Positions 16,079 to 24,804 of a stretch of DNA of 52,262 bases are shown here, one piece after another. Numbering within the stretch: the stretch's first letter is position 1; each line of letters starts with the position of its first letter. The position numbers were made by a program, and so were the translations under genes. The stretch is taken from assembly GCA_023381415.1 (NCBI GenBank), contig JAMCUN010000022.1, forward strand, positions 1 through 52,262, written 5' to 3'. Under the pieces are notes generated by a model. That model ran no database searches, was not told the DNA's origin, and was given only the letters and a program-made list of their open reading frames with translations. The stretch is from Thermoplasmatota archaeon. Its GTDB lineage: Archaea; Thermoplasmatota; Thermoplasmata; Thermoplasmatales; GCA-001856825.

Positions 16079-18007
16079 CCTGTCCCTGATAACGTTCCTG
16101 ATGTCGTAGAAATGTATGTTGTCGTACGGGCAGGCCTCAATGCACGACCCTGATCCAACACACTTCTGGCTCTTGAAGTAGCCGTTCTTCATGAACTGAG
16201 CAGGAAGGTCGCCCAGCCCTACCTCGCAAGCCGTCACGCAGTCCTTAGTGGGGCACCTTGCGCATACCGCAGGGTCAATTGCCTTTATCTTGAAGAACCC
16301 CAGCCTGCTGAAGAAGCCAACAAATGTCCCTGTGGTGCACCAGCCGTACCTCCTGCACGGGCTCATCCCTACAAACGGAATGGATATGAAGAACGCATAC
16401 CACAGCAAGTTCCAAATGAGGTAGGAGTAGAGGATCGCCGGATCAAAAGGGAGGTTGATCAGCCTGATTGATATCGCAAAGCTTGCCACTGCTGAGGCAA
16501 GCATGAATATCCAGCTTCCCCCAATGACCTTACGCACGAATGAGGAATACCTGCTGCCGATGTTTTTCCTGCTTGTCTTCGAGCTATAGTTCAACGATAT
16601 CATCTCCTGGCCAAGGGTGCCGCCGTACATTACTGCCGAAGGGCACAATGTCCCGCAGTAAGATCTCCTTCCGAACAGGATGGCAAGAACCGCATATATG
16701 GCATACGAGAGGATCAGTGGAAGTATCAGGTCCGCTCTTACTGGACCAAGTGCACCGACATTCGCCCATAGAGGCAGCTTGGACCAGCCCATTATGTAGT
16801 TGGGCCCGTATAGGGTATAGGTGAAATATGCAACCAGTGCAAAAGACAGGTTGACCCTCTTTTCAAGCCACTTGATATTTTTCATCCTCAGTACTACAAG
16901 TGCACCCATCTCAATCCCCATCAGCAAGAGAAACATTGGAGCATTGGCGACTATGGCTATGAATGGTATTATCGAGAGAAGGACGCTGCCAAAATGAAAT
17001 GCTCCCCCCGTCCCACCTGCATTGGATACCAGGTATGCGATTGAGCCGATACCATAGCCTCTCGTCTGGAAGAATCCTGCTGCCAGATCCAGAGGTATGC
17101 TCATAAGGAATTCTGAAGCAAACGTGCCAAGGAGCAGAAAGAACAGCCACCGCCTCTTCTTCTCCCAGCTATCAACTGTAGAAGGCTTCCGTCCGCTGAA
17201 TATGAAGAAGAAATAGAGGAACATGCCAACAAGAATCGAGATTGAGTAAGGAAACCAGGACGATTCAGCAACGCCGCCTGTGGAATACTCTAAGAAGAAG
17301 CCAAAGGAGTTGAGGAGATAGATCAATATGGAAATATCTATTATCTTCTTCTTGTCTGAAAGGATTTTCCTCTTCGAAGATGAAACTTCCTCGAGGAGCA
17401 ATATCATTCCTCCCACCATTATCAGGGAGTTCGTTACAAGGAGGAATGTGGTGTGATGAACGAACAGTGCAGGAGAAAGGAGGTCCATCAGGGCTAGAAC
17501 AACCAGCAGGTACCCGATCGTTCCCCTTATCCTGAATAGCGCGATGGAGAAGATCATCTCGACCTCCATTGGAACTACGAACACAAGAGAATTCACCATC
17601 GTAGGTAGGTCTGTGAATACTGAACCTGATAGCTTGATACCAAGAATTATGAATACGAAGTATGTCATGAAGAGTTCATTTAGCAGGTAAAATGATGGGA
17701 AAATGAACCTGTCATAGGTCACGCGCAACGGGGTTTCCAAAGAGTAGAAGAAGAATAGGAGGACGAGGAATGCGATCATCGGGATCATGACAATGTTGAT
17801 CGCTATTATGGCGGTCAGAAAACTGTGAGGTACAGAAAGGTACCATCCAATCCCGATGAACATGGTGGCCATCATGAACAGGATGAAATAGAGGGCATAC
17901 TTTCTGAGCCTGCTTGCCTTCCCGGAGGAAACCACCGACTCCGAGTAAACGATGATTGCGATCATGGACACTATGACCGCAAAGGCAACTACAGAACTCA
18001 GATCCAT
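16049..18007 (-). CDS. Polytopic membrane protein with NapH-like C-terminal Fe-S domain
   Basis: 652 residues. About 12 hydrophobic helices span the first 500 residues. The C-terminal third resembles the NapH/CcoG type: a YCGTLCPS motif, then CRRYGWC, then two ferredoxin-like cysteine sets, CARCPTKDCVTAC and CVGSGSCIEACP, enough for two 4Fe-4S clusters. It probably moves electrons between a membrane pool and a soluble partner, but donor and acceptor are unknown. ATG 18007 fits a TATA element at 18028-18037 (25 bases upstream). It lies convergent to the oxidase operon and may belong functionally to respiration. Confidence 0.78.
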   Translation of the reverse strand: MDLSSVVAFAVIVSMIAIIVYSESVVSSGKASRLRKYALYFILFMMATMFIGIGWYLSVPHSFLTAIIAINIVMIPMIAFLVLLFFFYSLETPLRVTYDRFIFPSFYLLNELFMTYFVFIILGIKLSGSVFTDLPTMVNSLVFVVPMEVEMIFSIALFRIRGTIGYLLVVLALMDLLSPALFVHHTTFLLVTNSLIMVGGMILLLEEVSSSKRKILSDKKKIIDISILIYLLNSFGFFLEYSTGGVAESSWFPYSISILVGMFLYFFFIFSGRKPSTVDSWEKKRRWLFFLLLGTFASEFLMSIPLDLAAGFFQTRGYGIGSIAYLVSNAGGTGGAFHFGSVLLSIIPFIAIVANAPMFLLLMGIEMGALVVLRMKNIKWLEKRVNLSFALVAYFTYTLYGPNYIMGWSKLPLWANVGALGPVRADLILPLILSYAIYAVLAILFGRRSYCGTLCPSAVMYGGTLGQEMISLNYSSKTSRKNIGSRYSSFVRKVIGGSWIFMLASAVASFAISIRLINLPFDPAILYSYLIWNLLWYAFFISIPFVGMSPCRRYGWCTTGTFVGFFSRLGFFKIKAIDPAVCARCPTKDCVTACEVGLGDLPAQFMKNGYFKSQKCVGSGSCIEACPYDNIHFYDIRNVIRDRSAAKRPDAQ

Positions 18008-18027
18008 TGGGGAAGAATGTTAGATTA

Positions 18028-18037
18028 TATTATAAAA
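18028..18037 (-). promoter_or_regulatory. TATA box of the Fe-S membrane protein gene
   Basis: On the minus strand TTTATAATAT is centred about 25 bases upstream of ATG 18007, giving a leaderless transcript. Confidence 0.6.
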
Positions 18038-18057
18038 TTCTGTTACTCCAAGCATCC

Positions 18058-18669
18058 CTACGCGGGGAGGATTGTGGACGCAATGGCTGCAGGAATCCAG
18101 GGGAAGAGGGACCAGAGGGCAAGATGGATGGTTGCAGGAAGGAAGAAGTTCTTCGATAATTTCGAGAGCACCCCGTAGAAAAGCCCCATCCCGAACATGG
18201 ATGAGACGAGTATTATGTTGTAGGGAAAAGGGTATGCAATACCTCCGTTTGCTATCGCATACCTTGCATAGTAGAGGGAGTAGAGGACAGCCTGGAGAAA
18301 GACTGCCGCGTAAGGGGAGAATCTTCCAAGCAAGACCCTCTGGATCAGGTACCTGAAATTGAACTCCTCTACAATTACAGGGGTGACTAATATCATAGGA
18401 ATTGTGGATCCCCATCTGTAGTCAACGAGGGATATAAGGGTCGCAAGAACTACTGCTGAAGCAACAAGGATGATGAAAAAAACCACTGAAGCAGAAGAGT
18501 CCCGGATGAAATCCCTGCGGTTGAGAGCAACTGTTACAGGGATCGTGAGCAGGCCAACCGCCACGCTGGCCCAATAGAATGCATCCATCCCCGTCATGGT
18601 GAAGGCATAACTCAGGGCGAAAAAAATCGCGAACATAGATGAAAGCACTCCAACTCCCAGGCGGGTCAC
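18058..18669 (-). CDS. CPBP-family intramembrane metalloprotease-like protein (CAAX protease-related)
   Basis: 203 residues with about six helices. Motif 1 of the Abi/CPBP family is present as EEFNFR (Glu101, Glu102, Arg106), and motif 3 as HLALW (His182, Trp186). The His expected in motif 2 (FxxxH) is not seen; the helix reads FLQAVLYSLYY. Proteolytic activity is therefore uncertain. GTG 18669 is the start, with TTATAAATTT at 18688-18697 (minus strand) about 24 bases upstream. Divergent from the Rieske gene; the substrate is unknown. Confidence 0.72.
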   Translation of the reverse strand: MTRLGVGVLSSMFAIFFALSYAFTMTGMDAFYWASVAVGLLTIPVTVALNRRDFIRDSSASVVFFIILVASAVVLATLISLVDYRWGSTIPMILVTPVIVEEFNFRYLIQRVLLGRFSPYAAVFLQAVLYSLYYARYAIANGGIAYPFPYNIILVSSMFGMGLFYGVLSKLSKNFFLPATIHLALWSLFPWIPAAIASTILPA

Positions 18670-18742
18670 CTGACCTTAGTTTTACCTAAAATTTATAACT
18701 TTACTAAAAAGGTTAAAATAGTATTCTTAATTTGGAAAATAA
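18670..18742. promoter_or_regulatory. Divergent promoter region, CPBP protein / Rieske
   Basis: A compact 73-base divergent region. TTAAAATA at 18713-18720 serves the Rieske gene (27 bases before ATG 18743), and TTATAAATTT on the minus strand at 18688-18697 serves the CPBP gene. The two boxes are about 23 bases apart, so one regulator could affect both. Confidence 0.6.
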
Positions 18743-19468
18743 ATGAATGAGGGGATCGATGAAAGTAAAAGGAATTTCCTGAAGCTTATGGTCACTGCAT
18801 CAATCGTTGCCGGGGCCGGACTTTCTCTGGGGGTTGTCGTGAAGGCTCTCTCTCCGCCTGCTCTCGGCGTTTCAAGCTTTCCTAACCTGCAGCTTGTTGA
18901 TTCAGCCGGAAATCCTATTCTTGCATCAAGCCTTGCAGTGAACAATCCGGAGGCGATGCAGTTCAACTATCCCCTCCAGAGCACCCCTAACAATCTGGTG
19001 AACCTGGGAGACTCAAGCGGAAACCCTATCAACATACCATCCACTCAGGTCACGATACCTGCGACGGGGGAAACATATCAATCATATCCTGGCGTCGGAA
19101 AGTACGGATCTGTGGTCGCCTTCAGCGGGATATGCCAGCATCTTGGATGCATATTCCCTGAACTGAGGTTCTACCCGAACGGAGTTGAGTCCATAACACT
19201 ACAGGGGAAGACGTATACCGGAGTCTTCCACTGCCTGTGTCATGGCAGTACCTATGATCCTACTGCTGGAGCGGCTGTCCTTACGGGCCCAACCACACAC
19301 CCACTGCCGATGGTCAAGCTTGTGTGGGATTCAACCACGGACGAGCTTTACGTATCCAACATGGTCGGGCCGACAATTTACGGAAGGGCATCCGACCTTA
19401 CAGGAGAATCACCAATATCTGGTACATCAACTGAGGTCACCAACCTGGGGAATCCGTTTTCGTTGTGA
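18743..19468 (+). CDS. Rieske [2Fe-2S] protein
   Basis: Electron transfer subunit of a bc-type complex. The N-terminus SKRNFLKLM followed by a hydrophobic helix resembles a twin-arginine signal with Lys in the first position, consistent with export of a folded Fe-S protein. The cluster motifs are CQHLGC (Cys131, His133, Cys136) and CLCHGS (Cys164, Cys166, His167). Cytochrome b follows after 8 bases. It probably passes electrons to the cupredoxin of the oxidase operon. Leaderless start from the divergent promoter. Confidence 0.93.
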   Translation: MNEGIDESKRNFLKLMVTASIVAGAGLSLGVVVKALSPPALGVSSFPNLQLVDSAGNPILASSLAVNNPEAMQFNYPLQSTPNNLVNLGDSSGNPINIPSTQVTIPATGETYQSYPGVGKYGSVVAFSGICQHLGCIFPELRFYPNGVESITLQGKTYTGVFHCLCHGSTYDPTAGAAVLTGPTTHPLPMVKLVWDSTTDELYVSNMVGPTIYGRASDLTGESPISGTSTEVTNLGNPFSL

Positions 19469-19476
19469 GGTTTTAA

Positions 19477-21123
19477 ATGTCATCTATTAAAGAGCGAATT
19501 GAAACTGCGAAGCAGAAGGGAAAGGGTGCAAGCGAATGGGTCATCGACAGAACTCAGATTGAGAAGCTCCCCCTGAGGAAGACGCCGGATTACATGAGGA
19601 AGTGGGGAGGTAAATGGTACTGGACTGGAGCCCTTATTACTATAGCGTTCACGTATGAAGTGATCACGGGCCTTGTCCTGCTGCTGTACTACAATTCTGC
19701 GAGCCCCTACACTTCGACGACATACATTCTTGATTCAGTACCCTTCGGAAGGCTCATACTTTCTACCCATCTTTACGGCGCCTACGCAATGATAATTCTG
19801 GTCTACGTTCACATGTTCAGAAATTATTTCGTTGGAGCCTACAAGAAACCGAGGGAACTCCAGTGGATCATTGGGGTCATCCTTCTTGCACTTACAATAG
19901 GCGCCGGATATTTCGGATATTCACTGACGGGGGACGTGCTTTCTTACGATGCTCAGGATGTCGGAAGGGGTATCGCAAGTCTCATCCCGGGTATTGGGCA
20001 GTGGCTGGCTGCTGTCGGGTTCGGGAACGGAACTGCAGCAAGCCTGTTCGCAAAGTTCCTAGGATACCATATCATAATGGCGGCCCTGATAGCGCTGCTC
20101 TTCGGGTACCACTTCTATCTTGCTGAGGCAAATACGATGCTCCCCTCATCCAAGGTCAGCAAATACAAGGCACCAGCAAGCACGCCTGAGACAGGTGATA
20201 TGAAGCCCTGGTACCCATCAAACCTGCTTTACCTTATAGAGCTTGGACTGCTCACGTTAGGCTTCATCATACTTATTCCAAGTTTCGTGGGCCTTTTCCC
20301 GAATACCCCAATACTGATATCACCATTCCCGGGTCCATCTCCCACAAGTGCGGCTGCAGCGCTCATACCTGCATATCCGCCCTGGTTCCTCCTGTTCCTT
20401 TACAAGGCAGTTGACTTCGGAATGTTCACTAATGCTATGGGACCACTGAACGCATCGATCGTTTTCGGCCTCCTACCGTTGATCTACTTCCTTCTGATAC
20501 CTTTCCTCGACAGGGGTAACTCCCTCCACCCTCTCGACAGACCTATCACCACTTCACTCGGCGTTATAAGCATAGTTTACCTGATAGTACTGAGCGTGTG
20601 GGGAGCGTTTGAACCTGGTGTGATCATACCGACACCTACAGTTGCATTAGTCCTCCTTCCACCGGCAATAGTGACGTTCGTAGCGATCTTTGGAATATCG
20701 AAGATGTGGAAGAAAGGTAAGCTGAAGGTAGGTGGTAAGACTACGACAACGTCATTCTTCATATTCATAATAGGTCTGGTCATAACTGTAATACTTACAG
20801 GATATTCATTCTCGTACGTGGTAACGCACTTCTCCATACTCGCCATAGGCAAGCTAGGAATATCTGGGATGGCGCTTGGATTCCTTGCGATAGGAACAGC
20901 GAAGTCTGCTGACCAGCTGCCTGACAGGAAGATCAACAAGATACCTCTTGGTGCTTACATAGCAATAGGATTCCTTACACTCCTTTCGTGGGTCCTGCTA
21001 GGACTTTCCCTGAAGCTCAACCCTATCACGGACGCGATGGTCGTGGGTATGGCCCTTGGGACCGTCCTCATTTTCTCAGGAATTTCCCTTGCAATATACA
21101 GAAGGGTTGTTTTCGGGGAATAG
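19477..21123 (+). CDS. Cytochrome b of a bc-like (SoxC/SoxG/SoxN-type) complex
   Basis: Quinol-oxidising membrane subunit. Two pairs of heme-ligand histidines are spaced by 14 residues in two helices: His98/His112 and His198/His212. The N-terminal part holds the four-helix heme bundle; hydrophobic helices continue to the C-terminus, so the 548 residues comprise the b6-like core plus an extended subunit IV-like part. A GAGG element lies 6 bases before ATG 19477. Two-gene operon with Rieske; no cytochrome c1 is seen, as usual in archaea. Confidence 0.92.
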   Translation: MSSIKERIETAKQKGKGASEWVIDRTQIEKLPLRKTPDYMRKWGGKWYWTGALITIAFTYEVITGLVLLLYYNSASPYTSTTYILDSVPFGRLILSTHLYGAYAMIILVYVHMFRNYFVGAYKKPRELQWIIGVILLALTIGAGYFGYSLTGDVLSYDAQDVGRGIASLIPGIGQWLAAVGFGNGTAASLFAKFLGYHIIMAALIALLFGYHFYLAEANTMLPSSKVSKYKAPASTPETGDMKPWYPSNLLYLIELGLLTLGFIILIPSFVGLFPNTPILISPFPGPSPTSAAAALIPAYPPWFLLFLYKAVDFGMFTNAMGPLNASIVFGLLPLIYFLLIPFLDRGNSLHPLDRPITTSLGVISIVYLIVLSVWGAFEPGVIIPTPTVALVLLPPAIVTFVAIFGISKMWKKGKLKVGGKTTTTSFFIFIIGLVITVILTGYSFSYVVTHFSILAIGKLGISGMALGFLAIGTAKSADQLPDRKINKIPLGAYIAIGFLTLLSWVLLGLSLKLNPITDAMVVGMALGTVLIFSGISLAIYRRVVFGE

Positions 21124-21186
21124 ACGCAAGGCTGAAGATGTTTCCATTCCTTCAAAAGACTTAAGGCATGGTCGCAATGGTAGACC

Positions 21187-21900
21187 ATGGATTATTTCAG
21201 AGAGTACTTTAAAGGAAAGGTAGGAGTTATCTCTGGTGCTGGAAACGGCCAGGGGAAGGCGGTCGCCAGGCTCCTCCTTGAGAACGGGGCAAGTGTAGTA
21301 GCATTCTCAAGAAGCGGGAACAAACCGGATATCAGCCACGAAAACCTTAGAGTGATGAAGGGGGACTCATCCGACATCTCAACCCTTCGGAAGATTTCAG
21401 AGTACGTTGAAACGGAATTCGGGACCATCAACTTCATCTACAACAACCACGGCCTTTACGGTCCTCACAGCTCCGAATTCAGCGGTACCACTGCACTTGA
21501 GTTCTTCAACAGGAATGTCGTATCCTCCTTGAATACGGTATCAATTTTCCATCCTCTCATGAAGAATGGTGGAAGCATAGTGAACGTTGGCGCCTCCCCG
21601 GCAATCTACCACCTCAGCTCTCTCGAGTACGCTGTTTCAAAGAGGGCAGTGGAGGAGATGACTAGGAAAATGGCATCTATTCTCAGGTCCAGGAACATAA
21701 GGGTGAACTCCCTCATGCCAGGGAGTGTAGATTCTTCCAGAGAAGTTGAAGATATATTTCCATTCAAATTCAAACCTCTCGTAGGGAAGAAGGATGTTTC
21801 AACGCTGGAGGTTGCATTCACCGCCCTGTTCCTTCTGAGTGACCTCTCTTTCGGAATAAACGGGCAGTCGATAAACGTGGATTCGGGAATAAGACTGTGA
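21187..21900 (+). CDS. Short-chain dehydrogenase/reductase
   Basis: Classical SDR of 237 residues. The cofactor motif SGAGNGQG is near residue 15, NNHG (the NNAG motif) near residue 85, catalytic Ser in VGASPA and Tyr-Lys in YAVSK. The C-terminal SINVDSGIRL is the usual SDR ending. The substrate is unknown. The gene stands alone, 63 bases after cytochrome b, and is followed by a separate promoter for the next gene. Confidence 0.9.
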   Translation: MDYFREYFKGKVGVISGAGNGQGKAVARLLLENGASVVAFSRSGNKPDISHENLRVMKGDSSDISTLRKISEYVETEFGTINFIYNNHGLYGPHSSEFSGTTALEFFNRNVVSSLNTVSIFHPLMKNGGSIVNVGASPAIYHLSSLEYAVSKRAVEEMTRKMASILRSRNIRVNSLMPGSVDSSREVEDIFPFKFKPLVGKKDVSTLEVAFTALFLLSDLSFGINGQSINVDSGIRL

Positions 21901-21939
21901 GCTTTTTGCATCTGATGAACTGCAAGATATAGGGACCAG

Positions 21940-21960
21940 TAAGATTTAAATTTAATCTTA
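21940..21960 (+). promoter_or_regulatory. TATA box embedded in a perfect inverted repeat
   Basis: TAAGATT (21940-21946) and AATCTTA (21954-21960) are perfect 7-base inverted arms around TAAATTT, and the centre lies 25 bases before ATG 21974. The repeat covers the expected TATA box, a position suited to a repressor. Confidence 0.5.
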
Positions 21961-21973
21961 ACATAGCATCTTT

Positions 21974-22669
21974 ATGGCACTTAAAAATGCTGAAAACTCC
22001 TTCTACCAGGAAATCTACTCGATGGTCAAGAAGCATCCCGCCACCAACAACGACTTCATAGATAGATTTTCAAGGGGGGAGATAAGCTACGAGGAGTTCG
22101 AGAACTTCTCTGTGGAATTCTACCACTTCACCAGGGAGTGGGTGTCGATTCTTTCAGTGCTGCTTGTCAATACACCGAATGAGAATGATGCAGAGTCCCT
22201 CACCAGGATCCTCGTATCGGAGCTTGGTGACAACGATCCGAAGAAAAGGCATGAGCTTCTTTACAGGAAATATCTCAGGAGCATCGGAATATCACCTGAA
22301 GACCTGATATTCAGGAAACAGCTCTCCTCAACGAAGCAGTGGTTGGACAAGATGAGGGAGTACTTCTCCAGCGACCACTTTACGGCACTCGGTGCGGAAT
22401 ACGGGCTTGAGAACATGGCTATACCAATGTGGGATAAACTCCTTCCAGGACTCGAGAAGGCAAGAACAAAATTCCCCAAGCTTAAATCAATGGACATTGA
22501 ATATTTCACTTTCCACAGGGAACTTGAGGAACACCACGAAGAAGAAATGGCGAACGTACTTGGGGAGCACATAAATGACAGCAATGCACGTGAGAAATTC
22601 ATCAAAGGGGCTACAGGAATGCTTGACTACGAGAAGAAGTTCTGGGACGGACTTGCGGTGAAGAATTAG
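21974..22669 (+). CDS. Heme-oxygenase-like diiron protein (CADD/PqqC/TenA-like)
   Basis: 231 residues, mostly helical. The putative metal ligands match the order seen in CADD-type heme-oxygenase-like diiron oxidases: Asp86 (or Glu83) and His93 in ELGDNDPKKRH, Glu146 in YGLENMAIP, then His181, Glu185 and His188 in FHRELEEHH. The acidic residue in the third helix is Glu where CADD has Asp. CADD contributes to p-aminobenzoate formation and relatives act in cofactor or amino acid oxidation; the reaction here is unknown. Leaderless start with an inverted repeat over the TATA box. Confidence 0.78.
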   Translation: MALKNAENSFYQEIYSMVKKHPATNNDFIDRFSRGEISYEEFENFSVEFYHFTREWVSILSVLLVNTPNENDAESLTRILVSELGDNDPKKRHELLYRKYLRSIGISPEDLIFRKQLSSTKQWLDKMREYFSSDHFTALGAEYGLENMAIPMWDKLLPGLEKARTKFPKLKSMDIEYFTFHRELEEHHEEEMANVLGEHINDSNAREKFIKGATGMLDYEKKFWDGLAVKN

Positions 22670-22758
22670 GCTGGAACTTATTTACACTGGAGTTCCATCT
22701 ATTTTTTCGCAACTCAGTATCGTTAGCGCTTAAATATGAGCCTGGGCTTAGGGGGCAG

Positions 22759-23676
22759 ATGCCAGAGAAAGTAATAAGCGTAAATGAGCTTGTAAAGAGC
22801 TATTCCGATATCACAGCAGTCAATGGCATATCATTCTCGATCAACAAAGGGGAGGTGTTCAGCCTTCTAGGCCCCAACGGGGCGGGAAAGACAACAACTG
22901 TAGAAATACTTGAAGGGGTGAGAAACAGGACCTCAGGAGACGTTGCAGTACTTGGTGAGGATCCGGAGATGAGCAAAACCCTGATTTTCAAGCTCGGAAT
23001 ACTGCCACAGGATTTCTCCTTCATTTACAACAGTACACCCCGTGAGGCCCTGAACTTCTACAAGGGGACACTAAAGGCCTCGGGGGATGTTGGGGAGATA
23101 CTGGAAATGGTAGAACTGACCGACAAGGCGACTACGCCTTTTCAGAAGCTCTCCGGAGGGCAGAAGCAGAAGCTGGGCCTGGCGCTATCTTTGGTGAACG
23201 ACCCGGAAATACTCTTCCTTGACGAACCGACCTCCGGACTGGACCCGAGGGCAAGGAGGAATATCTGGAGCGTCATAAAGACACTCAAGGGAAGGGGAAA
23301 GAGCATCCTGCTTACAACTCACTACCTCGAAGAGGCCGAGCTGCTGGCAGACAGGGTTGCGATAATGAACAAGGGGAAAATCGTAGATTCGGGCACTCCC
23401 ATGGAAATAGTTGAAAGGCACCACGAAGAGGATAACCTGATAATAAGGGGAGACGGACAGGTGGAGAGCCTGATGGCCGCAGGTGGCTACAAGTTCCAGA
23501 GGGAGGGTGCTTACATCAAGGTTGGTCTGAAGAGCATAAGGGAAGCGACGGAGATAATCAATTACCTTTATGAAAGGAAGGCAAATTTCGAGGATTTCAC
23601 GCTCAAGAGGGAAAGCCTGGAGGATGTGTTCGTGAGGATGGTAGGGGAGATAGGTGAAGAAGATGAAGCTGAGTAG
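22759..23676 (+). CDS. ABC transporter ATP-binding protein
   Basis: 305 residues. Walker A LGPNGAGKTTT, signature LSGGQKQKLG, Walker B ILFLDEPTSGLD and the H-loop TTHYLEEAE are canonical for DrrA/ABC-2-type export ATPases. A C-terminal extension of about 80 residues is usual for this group. A TATA element (TTAAATA about 22730-22736) lies 26 bases before ATG 22759. The gene overlaps the permease gene by 14 bases, forming a two-gene exporter. Cargo is unknown. Confidence 0.92.
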   Translation: MPEKVISVNELVKSYSDITAVNGISFSINKGEVFSLLGPNGAGKTTTVEILEGVRNRTSGDVAVLGEDPEMSKTLIFKLGILPQDFSFIYNSTPREALNFYKGTLKASGDVGEILEMVELTDKATTPFQKLSGGQKQKLGLALSLVNDPEILFLDEPTSGLDPRARRNIWSVIKTLKGRGKSILLTTHYLEEAELLADRVAIMNKGKIVDSGTPMEIVERHHEEDNLIIRGDGQVESLMAAGGYKFQREGAYIKVGLKSIREATEIINYLYERKANFEDFTLKRESLEDVFVRMVGEIGEEDEAE

Positions 23677-24763
23677 AGTAAGCGCATATTTCGTCCTCCA
23701 TGCAAAATCATACATGCGTTCAAGGTCGGCACTGTTCTTCCAGATTGCGTTCCCCATCATACTCATTCTACTTTTCGGAGCCATTTTCTCAGGATCGTCT
23801 TACTCCCCCACGTCACTTGTCATCCAGAACGAGAGCCCTTCCGCCGCATCGTGGGGGGTGATAGGCGCAATAAACGATTCCGGGCTCTTCAAAGTCCAGA
23901 TTCTGCCAGAAAGTCAGAATCTATCCCAGTACATAGATGCGCACTCCGTCCAGGCAGCCCTCCTTGTTCCGGCGAATTTCACAGAAAACTTGTACGGAGG
24001 GGGAACAGGGGTGCTTGTGCTGAAGGGGCACACAAACCCAACAGTTGCAAGCGCAGATTACGAGACGCTGAACGGTATACTGACCCAGATCAACTTCAAG
24101 GTAAGCAATACTTCCCAGAGACTGGTCCTATCTTCCCAGGTTGCACTAGGGAATACAGGGAAGACGATCGATTACTACGTCCCGGGTCTGATAGGATTCA
24201 CCGTTCTCAGCACCATGTTCAACATGGTCTACACCGTCCCGAATTACAGGCGGGAGAGGCTCTTCAGGCAGCTATCATTCAGCGGCCTGACGAAATCGGA
24301 ATGGATAACAGCGAACATGATGTTCTCCTTCCTTATGCTGGTTGTCTCAGACATCATACTGGTGGTAATCGGGATATATGCATTCGGTGCCTCCCTGACC
24401 CTTAACGTTGAAACTATTCTCGTTTCTGCCGTCATAATATTCGGAGGCCTCTTCTTCTTCACTAGCGTCGGCATCCTCGCTGGACTGGTATCTGATAACG
24501 AGGAGACTGTCTCTGTGGTTGGCAATCTGGTGATGTTCCCTATGATGTTCCTCTCTGGAGTTTTCTTCCCGTTATCGTTCGCACCTGCATATCTCGTGAC
24601 AATCTCGAAATTCCTCCCGTTGACCTATTTCATAAATTCACTGATATCAGTCCTTGACTACGGAAACATTTCATCCGTTTCCATCCAGATAGTTTATCTT
24701 CTAATCGGATCAGCGATCATCTTTGCAATAGCGGTGAGGTTGTTCAGCTGGAAGCAGAAGTGA
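23663..24763 (+). CDS. ABC-2 type permease
   Basis: Membrane partner of the preceding ATPase. One N-terminal helix is followed by an extracytoplasmic domain of about 150 residues and then five helices at the C-terminus, the DrrB/YhgE-like ABC-2 layout. ATG 23663 follows a GGTGA ribosome site; GTG 23654 is an alternative start. Family call rests on topology and gene pairing. Confidence 0.88.
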   Translation: MKLSRVSAYFVLHAKSYMRSRSALFFQIAFPIILILLFGAIFSGSSYSPTSLVIQNESPSAASWGVIGAINDSGLFKVQILPESQNLSQYIDAHSVQAALLVPANFTENLYGGGTGVLVLKGHTNPTVASADYETLNGILTQINFKVSNTSQRLVLSSQVALGNTGKTIDYYVPGLIGFTVLSTMFNMVYTVPNYRRERLFRQLSFSGLTKSEWITANMMFSFLMLVVSDIILVVIGIYAFGASLTLNVETILVSAVIIFGGLFFFTSVGILAGLVSDNEETVSVVGNLVMFPMMFLSGVFFPLSFAPAYLVTISKFLPLTYFINSLISVLDYGNISSVSIQIVYLLIGSAIIFAIAVRLFSWKQK

Positions 24764-24804
24764 AAATTGGGTCTATGTATGAGTTCAGGTGAATGAAAGA
24801 AGTC

